64,000 nucleotides of DNA, from assembly GCA_965224285.1 (NCBI GenBank), contig OZ245043.1, positions 2,666,001 to 2,730,000 on the forward strand, in the 5' to 3' direction. The DNA comes from JAJCYK01 sp965224285. GTDB taxonomy: Bacteria > Bacteroidota > Bacteroidia > Cytophagales > Cyclobacteriaceae. The notes under the pieces are model-generated. The model searched no databases. It was not told the origin of the DNA and saw only the letters and a list, made by a program, of their open reading frames with translations. Shown here piece after piece: positions 52,363 through 59,375 of the stretch (its first letter is position 1; every line of letters starts with the position of its first letter). A program made the translations under genes and the position numbers.

Positions 52363-53328
52363 ATGGAGTCATACAAAACAGAAGTAGATGCAGCCAATGG
52401 TTTGCACGAAGCATTTGATCGCCTCAAAGGTGAAATTACCAAGGTGATCATTGGACAGGATGATGTAGTGCGGCTGGTTTTGATCTCGATATTCTGTCAG
52501 GGACACAGCCTGCTGGTGGGAGTTCCAGGTTTGGCGAAAACCTTGTTGATCCAAACGGTAGCTTCGGCGTTGAACCTCAGTTTCAATCGCATTCAATTCA
52601 CTCCTGACTTGATGCCCAGTGATATTCTGGGTGCTGAAACTCTTGACAAGGAGCGTAATTTTCAATTCATCAAAGGTCCTATTTTTAGCAATATTATCCT
52701 GGCTGATGAAATAAACCGCACCCCTCCCAAAACCCAGGCCGCCTTGCTGGAATCAATGCAGGAATATAAAGTGACCATTGCCGGTCACGACTATCCCCTG
52801 GAAAAACCTTTTTTCGTGTTAGCCACCCAAAATCCCATTGAGCAGGAAGGCACCTATCCCTTACCTGAAGCCCAGCTCGATCGATTCATGTTCAATATAC
52901 TTCTGGAATATCCTTCCTATCAGTCAGAGATAGATATCGTCAAAACCACTACCAGTAATGAATTGCCTAAGGCCGAACAGGTTTTGTCTGCCGATGAAAT
53001 TAAATTTTACCAGGAACTGGTACGTAAGGTGCCTATCGCAGATAATGTAGTCGAATATGCGGTAAATCTGGCCCATAAAACCCGGCCCTTTTCTACTCAT
53101 GCAGCAGATGTTTCCAATGACTACCTGGAATGGGGAGCGGGACCTCGTGCCAGTCAGTACCTGGTCCTGGCGGCTAAGTGTAATGCCGTGATCCACGGAA
53201 AATATTCACCGGATATCGAAGATGTGCAGGCCACAGCTAAGCCTATATTGCGACATCGAATTGTACGCAACTTTAAAGCGGAAGCTGAAGGAATGACTGT
53301 AGATCAGATCATTGATCAGTTGTTATGA
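52363..53328 (+). CDS. MoxR family AAA+ ATPase
   Basis: 321 residues. Walker A GVPGLAKT, Walker B ILADEINRTPPKTQAALLE and sensor ATQNPIEQEGTYPLPEAQLDRF are the full MoxR signature. MoxR ATPases act as chaperones, usually with von Willebrand A domain partners and a DUF58 protein; none is adjacent on this strand, as the next gene is convergent. Its stop shares the palindrome TGATCA with the stop of the convergent gene. Confidence 0.93.
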   Translation: MESYKTEVDAANGLHEAFDRLKGEITKVIIGQDDVVRLVLISIFCQGHSLLVGVPGLAKTLLIQTVASALNLSFNRIQFTPDLMPSDILGAETLDKERNFQFIKGPIFSNIILADEINRTPPKTQAALLESMQEYKVTIAGHDYPLEKPFFVLATQNPIEQEGTYPLPEAQLDRFMFNILLEYPSYQSEIDIVKTTTSNELPKAEQVLSADEIKFYQELVRKVPIADNVVEYAVNLAHKTRPFSTHAADVSNDYLEWGAGPRASQYLVLAAKCNAVIHGKYSPDIEDVQATAKPILRHRIVRNFKAEAEGMTVDQIIDQLL

Positions 53329-53760
53329 TCAGTTGGTTATTTGCAGAAAGTCACCCTCCAACAAAGTGTTATATACTCTAAGCGGAAGAGTGGCAGGACC
53401 TCCAGTGGGAAATCCGGAGAAATCAAAACTGCTATTACAACAGGTATCGATCATAAATAGTCCGCTTGATTCCACCATTACCCTGGCACAGGATTCTAGT
53501 GGCTGGAACGAGCAATTGCGCTCAAAAGCACGATATTCATCGCTGCTAGCCCTATAAAGTATGATTCCCCGAACCCCACCTGCAATAGTTGTATGACCAC
53601 CAATAAACTGCAGATTCTGATACTGCTGATTAGTGAGATTTATAGTTTCATTGACAATGGCCGGAGGTATCTGATCTTCAGAACTATTGTCATCACAGGC
53701 GGTGGTGACACAGAGAGCCAGTAGTTCGGTAACCACTAAAAGCTTAATCCTGGTAGTCAT
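53329..53760 (-). CDS. Rieske-like lipoprotein lacking the ligand histidines
   Basis: 143 residues from the ATG at 53760 (a longer frame to 53844 overlaps hbd and lacks a signal). Lipobox TTAC gives C22. The second half has the spacing of a Rieske domain: N-C83-S-F85 and C107-C-N-S110, then GPATLPLRVYNTLLEGDFLQI, a typical Rieske ending. Where a Rieske protein has C-x-H and C-x-x-H, here both histidines are replaced (F85, S110) while cysteines remain. A [2Fe-2S] cluster of standard type is therefore unlikely. The start overlaps hbd by 17 bases. Confidence 0.65.
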   Translation of the reverse strand: MTTRIKLLVVTELLALCVTTACDDNSSEDQIPPAIVNETINLTNQQYQNLQFIGGHTTIAGGVRGIILYRASSDEYRAFERNCSFQPLESCARVMVESSGLFMIDTCCNSSFDFSGFPTGGPATLPLRVYNTLLEGDFLQITN

Positions 53761-54607
53761 AAAACCCCTTTCCACTTTTTTTACCCCAATGGCCAGATTC
53801 CATCTTTTGTTGCTGGACTCGGCTAGGACGAAATCTTGGCTCATAGTGAAAGGCTTTAAACAGGGAATCGGTCACCGCGTAATTGGTATCTATACCAATC
53901 AGGTCCATTAACCGAAAAGGGCCCATTGGGAAGCCGGTGGCTTCCAGCAATCGATCGATTCCTTCAGCTGATGCCACCTGTTCCTCCAATATATTAAGGC
54001 TTTCCAAATAAAAATGCCTGGCTACTCTGTTAACGATAAACCCGGGAGAATCATTGGCATTTACCGGAATTTTACCCAAGGATTCCGTGAATTCATGGAC
54101 TTTCGAAATGACTTGAGGATCGGTAGCCTCTCCGCTGATCACTTCCACCAATTTCATGATATGAGCTGGATTGAAGAAATGAAGTCCACATAAGTTTTCC
54201 GGATGATCCAGCTTCGCCGCAATACGGGTGATGGGAATGGAACTGGTGTTGGAAGCATACAGTGTTCCCGGGCCATTTATGGATTCGAGCTCTGCAAATA
54301 AGTTGCGCTTTACATCTAACCGTTCTACTACCGCTTCTATTATCAGATCGCCGGTCACTTCCATAAACTGGTCGGAGATGGTCAATCGACTTAGTGTAGC
54401 CTCCTTAAGTGCCGGATCCACTTTCCCTTTGGCAATGCCTTGATCCAGGTTAGCGGCAATGCCTTCCCGTGCTTGGGCCAGCATATCGCTATTGATATCG
54501 TATAAGATAACCTGGTATCCAGCCATTGCGGCTACTTGAGCAATGCCCTGACCCATGGTACCGGCGCCTACCACAGCCACTTTATGGAGCTCAGAAACTT
54601 TCTCCAT
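53744..54607 (-). CDS. hbd: 3-hydroxyacyl-CoA dehydrogenase (3-hydroxybutyryl-CoA type)
   Basis: 287 residues. NAD(P)-binding GAGTMG at 14-19, SNTSSIPITRIA, and LCGLHFFNPAHIMKLVE with the catalytic histidine and glutamate define the short-chain hydroxybutyryl-CoA dehydrogenase group; the C-terminal domain ends in GKGFYDY. It may act in beta-oxidation or butanoate metabolism. It lies 3 bases after pheS and overlaps the Rieske-like gene. Confidence 0.93.
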   Translation of the reverse strand: MEKVSELHKVAVVGAGTMGQGIAQVAAMAGYQVILYDINSDMLAQAREGIAANLDQGIAKGKVDPALKEATLSRLTISDQFMEVTGDLIIEAVVERLDVKRNLFAELESINGPGTLYASNTSSIPITRIAAKLDHPENLCGLHFFNPAHIMKLVEVISGEATDPQVISKVHEFTESLGKIPVNANDSPGFIVNRVARHFYLESLNILEEQVASAEGIDRLLEATGFPMGPFRLMDLIGIDTNYAVTDSLFKAFHYEPRFRPSRVQQQKMESGHWGKKSGKGFYDYQD

Positions 54608-54610
54608 TCC

Positions 54611-55639
54611 TCAAAATCCCAGCGAAGAATACTGCTTAAGAAAACGCACGTCGTTTTGAGTGAATAATCTCAAATCATTAATGCGGTATTTCAGCATGGT
54701 AGTACGCTCGATTCCCAACCCAGCAGCATAACCGGTATACTTTTGTGAATCAATGCCGCAGTTCTCCAATACATTAGGATCTACCATACCTGATCCTCCA
54801 ATCTCCACCCATCCGGTATATTTGCAGATATTACAACCGGCACCATGGCAAATAAGACAGGAAATATCGATTTCTGCGCTGGGTTCTGTAAATGGAAAAT
54901 AGGAAGGGCGGAATCTAATCTTTACTTCTTTGCCAAACATTTCTCTGGCGAAATGGTAAAGAGTCTGTTTTAGATCCAAGAAACCCACGTTTTCATCTAC
55001 ATATAGTATCTCATACTGATGGAATATGCAATGTGCTCTGGCTGAAATAGCTTCATTGCGAAAAACCCTCCCCGGTGATAAAGTGCGGATGGGAGGTTTT
55101 TGATTTTCCATTATCCTGACCTGCACATTGGAGGTATGGGTTCTCAATGCTACATCCGGGTTCTTTTCTATAAAAAAAGTGTCTTGCATCTCCCGGGCCG
55201 GGTGATTGGGTGGAAAATTCAAGGCGGTAAAGTTATGCCAGTCATCCTCGATTTCCGGACCATCCGAAACATTAAAGCCCATACGGCCAAAAATCTCAAT
55301 AATTCTTTCCCAGGTAGCGGTCAATGGATGAATACCCCCTATCCCGGCACCTCCGGGTGGTAGGGTGAGATCAGGAATTTCACTGCTGGTAGTGGTGGTA
55401 TTCTCCTTAAGCTTCTGTATACTTTGCTTGAATTTAGCCTGGGCCTGGTTCTTCAATTCATTCAACTGCTGCCCCAATGCCTTGCGCTCTTCAGCCGGTA
55501 CTGTTTTTATATTGTCGAACAAAGATGCTATTACACCCTTGCGGCTGATAAATCGTCGGCGAAACGACTCCAGATCCTGATCATTGTCTACCTGGAAGTC
55601 CTGTATTTCCTGTTGATAGGATTTAACTTCATCCTTCAT
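54611..55639 (-). CDS. pheS: Phenylalanyl-tRNA synthetase alpha subunit
   Basis: 342 residues. An N-terminal coiled coil (about 1-90) binds tRNA; the class II core has HPLTATWERIIEIFGRMGFNVSDGPEIE, FRNEAISARAHCIFHQYE (motif 2), and GLGIERTTMLKYRINDLR (motif 3). The pheT partner is elsewhere. The start is 5 bases after a good -7 box, so its message may be leaderless. Confidence 0.96.
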   Translation of the reverse strand: MKDEVKSYQQEIQDFQVDNDQDLESFRRRFISRKGVIASLFDNIKTVPAEERKALGQQLNELKNQAQAKFKQSIQKLKENTTTTSSEIPDLTLPPGGAGIGGIHPLTATWERIIEIFGRMGFNVSDGPEIEDDWHNFTALNFPPNHPAREMQDTFFIEKNPDVALRTHTSNVQVRIMENQKPPIRTLSPGRVFRNEAISARAHCIFHQYEILYVDENVGFLDLKQTLYHFAREMFGKEVKIRFRPSYFPFTEPSAEIDISCLICHGAGCNICKYTGWVEIGGSGMVDPNVLENCGIDSQKYTGYAAGLGIERTTMLKYRINDLRLFTQNDVRFLKQYSSLGF

Positions 55640-55644
55640 AAGGA

Positions 55645-55675
55645 CAAAAATAGATAAGCTTCACCCCGGCTGCAA
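55645..55675 (-). promoter_or_regulatory. Predicted promoter of pheS, close to the start codon
   Basis: On the minus strand TTG, 20 bases, then TATTTTTG (55652-55645), a full TAnnTTTG match. The box ends 5 bases before the ATG at 55639, so transcription should start at or next to the start codon. Confidence 0.5.
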
Positions 55676-55738
55676 CCGTTTACCCTGAAAATGTCATATG
55701 ATAGGTCATCTTAAATCCGACCTAATCCATCAAGCTTT

Positions 55739-56335
55739 CTAGTCTACTTTGATTCTCGGCAATATGGAATCTAACAGTTGCTGCTGGCAATGCTCAACTG
55801 AGTGCAAATCTGTCCTTATTTCCAGGGACGGGTTTGAAGGAGCTTCAAAAGGCGAATCGATGCCGGTAAACTTCTTAAGTTCTCCGCTGCGAGCCTTGGC
55901 ATAAAGGCCCTTGACATCACGACTTTCACAAACCTCCAGAGGGCAGTTTATAAAAACTTCATAGAACAAGTCTTCGCCAATTATAGTGCCGGCCATAGAC
56001 CTAATCTCCTCCGTAGGACTGATCAGGGAACAGATGGTAACCACCCCTGCTTGTGCAAATAATTTGGAAACTTCCGCTGCCCGTCGGATATTCTCCGTTC
56101 GGTCCTCCTCTGAAAATCCCAAATTATTGTTTATTCCTGAACGGAGGTTATCTCCATCCAGAAGCTTGGTGAGAAAACCCATTTCATACAGGTTGTTTTC
56201 CAGGGAACGAGCCAAGGTACTTTTACCGGACCCTGATAAACCAACCATCCAAATAACCAGGGCCTTTTGATCTAAAAGATTCTCTTTTTGGCTACGATTT
56301 AAGATGGTGTCAAAAATTGGATAAATATTTTCCAC
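55739..56335 (-). CDS. cysC: Adenylylsulfate (APS) kinase
   Basis: 198 residues. It phosphorylates APS to PAPS. Walker A GLSGSGKST is at 32-40; LLDGDNLRSGINNNLGFSEEDRTENIRR and the lid are intact. The start is GTG. It is divergent from cysQ, which removes the product PAP; the ATP sulfurylase genes cysD/cysN are not in the window. Confidence 0.95.
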   Translation of the reverse strand: MENIYPIFDTILNRSQKENLLDQKALVIWMVGLSGSGKSTLARSLENNLYEMGFLTKLLDGDNLRSGINNNLGFSEEDRTENIRRAAEVSKLFAQAGVVTICSLISPTEEIRSMAGTIIGEDLFYEVFINCPLEVCESRDVKGLYAKARSGELKKFTGIDSPFEAPSNPSLEIRTDLHSVEHCQQQLLDSILPRIKVD

Positions 56336-56369
56336 TATACGATCTTTATGATATGTTAAAAATTGATCT

Positions 56370-56377
56370 CAAAAATA
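56370..56377 (-). promoter_or_regulatory. Predicted -7 box of cysC
   Basis: TATTTTTG on the minus strand fits TAnnTTTG, 34 bases before the cysC start. The -33 region is AT-rich without TTTG. Confidence 0.4.
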
Positions 56378-56418
56378 GTATTAATTACTGAAAATTTTAA
56401 ACTTTTTAAATAATTCCC

Positions 56419-56426
56419 TACCTTTG
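56419..56426 (+). promoter_or_regulatory. Predicted -7 box of cysQ
   Basis: TACCTTTG on the plus strand fits TAnnTTTG, 19 bases before the cysQ start. Together with the cysC box it defines a divergent promoter pair 41 bases apart. Confidence 0.4.
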
Positions 56427-56445
56427 AGCCTCTTAAATACAGCCT

Positions 56446-57216
56446 ATGACATTTACTATTAAAGAACCGGAAATCCTAAACATAGCAGAGTCTGCCGGAG
56501 CGGCAATTTTGGAGATCTACAACCATGCTGACTTTTCCAAAGTAGTAGATTTTAAAAGTGATGATTCACCGCTCACCATGGGGGATGAGGCTTCACATCA
56601 GGTTATTGTTAAAGAGCTAATGGCATTACATCCGGAAATTCCCATTATTTCTGAAGAAGGCAAGGAAACCCCTTACGAGCAAAGAAAAGATTACCGAACA
56701 TTCTGGCTAGTGGATCCACTGGATGGAACCAAGGAATTTATTAAAAGAAATGGGGAGTTCACAGTAAACATAGCGCTTATACATGAGAGAAGCCCCATAT
56801 TGGGGGTCGTCCATGTTCCGGTGCTGGATACTACCTACTTCGCCAGTATGGACAAAGGCGCTTTTCTAAAAGAAGGTTCGAATGAGCCACGAAAAATCCA
56901 GGTAAATAACCGCAGCGAGCAGCGGGTGGCGGTGCGCAGTAAATCCCATGCCTCTCCTGAGGAAGAAGAAATACTGGAAAAGTTTGGTGTGGTGCAGAGT
57001 ATTTCCAGAGGTAGCTCTTTAAAGTTTTGCATGGTAGCGGAAGGCCAAGCGGATATATATTACCGACATGGCCCCACTATGGAATGGGATACCGCCGCGG
57101 GTCAAGCAGTGGTGGAAGCAGCCGGTGGTAAAGTCTTCGAGGGTACCGGAAATACTTTATTTCGGTATAATAAAGAAAGCCTGCTTAATGGCAGTTTTCT
57201 TTGTGTGGGGTTTTAA
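56446..57216 (+). CDS. cysQ: 3'(2'),5'-bisphosphate nucleotidase
   Basis: 256 residues, inositol monophosphatase fold. It hydrolyses PAP to AMP and Pi. ISEEGKETP and FWLVDPLDGTKEFI (metal-binding aspartates), then MEWDTAAGQAVVEAAGG at the C-terminus are the family's motifs. Paired with the divergent cysC. Confidence 0.94.
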   Translation: MTFTIKEPEILNIAESAGAAILEIYNHADFSKVVDFKSDDSPLTMGDEASHQVIVKELMALHPEIPIISEEGKETPYEQRKDYRTFWLVDPLDGTKEFIKRNGEFTVNIALIHERSPILGVVHVPVLDTTYFASMDKGAFLKEGSNEPRKIQVNNRSEQRVAVRSKSHASPEEEEILEKFGVVQSISRGSSLKFCMVAEGQADIYYRHGPTMEWDTAAGQAVVEAAGGKVFEGTGNTLFRYNKESLLNGSFLCVGF

Positions 57217-57290
57217 AACCTCTTTTTTGGCTATTCCAAGGATAATTAAGCCTGCTGAGCTAAATTTGTTTCGACCATCAACACCTACAA

Positions 57291-57959
57291 ATGTTGTTCA
57301 GGGAAGTAACTCACTTGCTCAGGAAGGAATTCATTTTTGAATTTCGTCAAAAGTATGCGCTGAACGGTATTGTCCTTTATCTGGTTGGTACCATATTCAT
57401 CTGTTACTTAAGCTTCAATTTACAGCCGGGGCAATTGCATTCCATCACCTGGAATGCCTTATTCTGGATCATTGTCTTATTCACTGCGGTAAGTGCAGTG
57501 GCAAAAAGTTTTCTACAAGAAAGTCCATCCCGATTTAGTTATTATTACTCAGTTGCAAGCGCACAGGGTATCATCATTGCCAAAATGGTATACTATTCTC
57601 TGTTATTGGTAGCACTTACCCTTAGCGGTTACCTGGTTTTCAGCCTGGTTTTAGGTAATCCGGTTAATGATCCATTGCTTTTCTTAACCGGTTTAGTTTT
57701 GGGAGCGGTAGGGTTGGCTGCCAGCCTTACCTTGATCAGCAGTATTGCGGCCAAGGCAGATGGGAATCAAACTCTAATGGCAGTACTGGGATTGCCGGTG
57801 CTGATTCCGGTGATCCTCACGGTTTTAAAATTGTCGAAAAATGCTATCGACGGCTTGGAACGCTCAGTGAGCACTGATGAAATATTAATTTTGATCGCCA
57901 TAGACCTGATGGTATTGTCGCTGTCCTTAATGTTATTCCCTTATATATGGCGAAGTTAG
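57291..57959 (+). CDS. ccmB: Haem exporter protein CcmB
   Basis: 222 residues with six membrane helices; VTHLLRKEFIFEFRQKYALNG is the usual N-terminus and FLQESPSRFSYYYS the first conserved loop. It is the membrane part of the CcmAB(C) ABC complex that prepares haem for CcmE. The ATPase ccmA is absent from the window. First gene of the ccm run. Confidence 0.9.
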   Translation: MLFREVTHLLRKEFIFEFRQKYALNGIVLYLVGTIFICYLSFNLQPGQLHSITWNALFWIIVLFTAVSAVAKSFLQESPSRFSYYYSVASAQGIIIAKMVYYSLLLVALTLSGYLVFSLVLGNPVNDPLLFLTGLVLGAVGLAASLTLISSIAAKADGNQTLMAVLGLPVLIPVILTVLKLSKNAIDGLERSVSTDEILILIAIDLMVLSLSLMLFPYIWRS

Positions 57960-57963
57960 CATC

Positions 57964-58626
57964 ATGAAAAAGCACTGGTGGAAAATATTGACAATTGCAC
58001 TATTAGTCTATACCGTAGTAGCAGGTCTTTTAATTGATGTTCCCAGGTTACACATACTTAATGAATCCATTCGCAACACATTCTTTCATGTGCCTATGTG
58101 GCTGGGAATGATGACTTTACTTTTAATCTCTGCCGTTTACTCCATAAGATATCTGGCTCAACCTGTACCAAAATGGGACATTGCAGCCTTTGAATATGCC
58201 CGAGTTGGTATGCTGTTTGGCATACTGGGCATACTTACGGGCATGATTTGGGCGAATTTTACTTGGGGATCACCCTGGAGCGGCGACCCTAAACAGAACT
58301 ATGCTGCCATTGCCCTGCTCATATACTTTGCCTACTCTGTATTACGAGGTTCCTTGAAAGACCCTCAGCAACGAGGTCGCATAAGCGCGGTCTATAATAT
58401 CTTCGCTTTTGCCACCCTGGTGCCTTTACTATATATTTTACCAAGCATGACGGATTCCTTGCACCCGGGTAGTGGTGGAAATGCCAATTTTGGGGATATC
58501 GACCTGGATAATCGGCTCCGCATGGTATTTTACCCTGCTGTCATTGGCTGGACTATGATGGGTCACTGGTTGGCAACCTTAGGAAGGCGCCTGGAGAGCC
58601 TAAAGCAGAAAAGAGAATTGATTTAA
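57964..58626 (+). CDS. ccmC: Cytochrome c biogenesis protein CcmC
   Basis: 220 residues, six helices. The haem-handling loop reads WANFTWGSPWSGDPKQN, a divergent form of the tryptophan-rich motif, flanked by conserved histidines in FFHVPMW and MTDSLHPGS. CcmC loads haem onto CcmE. Starts 4 bases after ccmB. Confidence 0.9.
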   Translation: MKKHWWKILTIALLVYTVVAGLLIDVPRLHILNESIRNTFFHVPMWLGMMTLLLISAVYSIRYLAQPVPKWDIAAFEYARVGMLFGILGILTGMIWANFTWGSPWSGDPKQNYAAIALLIYFAYSVLRGSLKDPQQRGRISAVYNIFAFATLVPLLYILPSMTDSLHPGSGGNANFGDIDLDNRLRMVFYPAVIGWTMMGHWLATLGRRLESLKQKRELI

Positions 58627-58637
58627 TATAAGACTAT

Positions 58638-58871
58638 ATGAAAAAATTGTGCTTGTTAGTATTGTTATCCCTATCGCTAAGTCTAGATGCCCAGGATGAA
58701 TACGAATCAGCGGAAAATACCAAAGTGGAAATGGCAGATGGTTTTAGGGCTGACGGTAAAATCTATGTTGTGGTGGCAGTGGTAAGCACGGTGCTTACTG
58801 GTCTGATCGTGTATGCCATAACCCTGGATCGGCGATTGCGTAAATTAGAAGACAATAGTCCTTTTGAGTAG
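58638..58871 (+). CDS. CcmD family small membrane protein
   Basis: 77 residues. A signal-like N-terminus (LLVLLSLSLSLDAQ), a short acidic stretch and one membrane helix (about 44-62, VVVAVVSTVLTGLIVYAI) with a basic end (RRLRKLE). Place between ccmC and ccmE and the helix-plus-basic tail support CcmD, which stabilises the CcmABC-CcmE complex. Sequence similarity to classic CcmD is low. Confidence 0.7.
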   Translation: MKKLCLLVLLSLSLSLDAQDEYESAENTKVEMADGFRADGKIYVVVAVVSTVLTGLIVYAITLDRRLRKLEDNSPFE

Positions 58872-58913
58872 CAGATTTCCTCCTACTGGCAAGATCAGTT
58901 AGGGGTTTTAGAT

Positions 58914-58921
58914 TACTTTTG
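58914..58921 (+). promoter_or_regulatory. Possible internal -7 box before ccmE
   Basis: TACTTTTG fits TAnnTTTG, 19 bases before the ccmE start, in the only sizable gap (69 bp) of the ccm run. No clear -33 element is present. Confidence 0.35.
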
Positions 58922-58940
58922 TAGTTAGAAACCTGATTTT

Positions 58941-59354
58941 ATGAAAAAATCACACATTTTGGGGATAGTAGTAATAGCCATAGCCATTGGTATTATAATC
59001 AGCACTGCCGGTGACGCTAGCTCTTATGTCACCTTTGATACTGCGCAGGAAATGGCGGCGGAGGGGAATAAAGACAAAATCCATGTGGTGGGCACCCTTA
59101 AAAAATCCGCAGAAGGTAAAATCGAAGGAATTGAAAGCTCTGAAGATATGCTGTCGTTCTCCTTCGTTATGTTAGATGCGGATAATCAGGAGCAAAAAGT
59201 GTTTTATGCCGAACCCATGCCTGTTGATTTCCTGAGATCAGAACAGGTAGTGGTAGTAGGAGCCTACCATGAAGATGTTTTTATTGCGGATAAGATCTTA
59301 TTAAAGTGTCCCTCCAAGTACCAAGAAGAAAACCTGGAGCTTACCTCCAGATGA
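58941..59354 (+). CDS. ccmE: Cytochrome c maturation protein CcmE, Cys-x-x-x-Tyr type
   Basis: 137 residues. One N-terminal membrane anchor (about 5-22) and a periplasmic OB-fold. The haem-binding site reads K-C123-P-S-K-Y127, i.e. CxxxY, where classic CcmE has HxxxY. The cysteine variant is known from archaea and some sulfate reducers. The haem would bind covalently through C123. Lies between ccmD and ccmF. Confidence 0.9.
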   Translation: MKKSHILGIVVIAIAIGIIISTAGDASSYVTFDTAQEMAAEGNKDKIHVVGTLKKSAEGKIEGIESSEDMLSFSFVMLDADNQEQKVFYAEPMPVDFLRSEQVVVVGAYHEDVFIADKILLKCPSKYQEENLELTSR

Positions 59355-59375
59355 CAGCAAAGCTGTTGAAATAAT

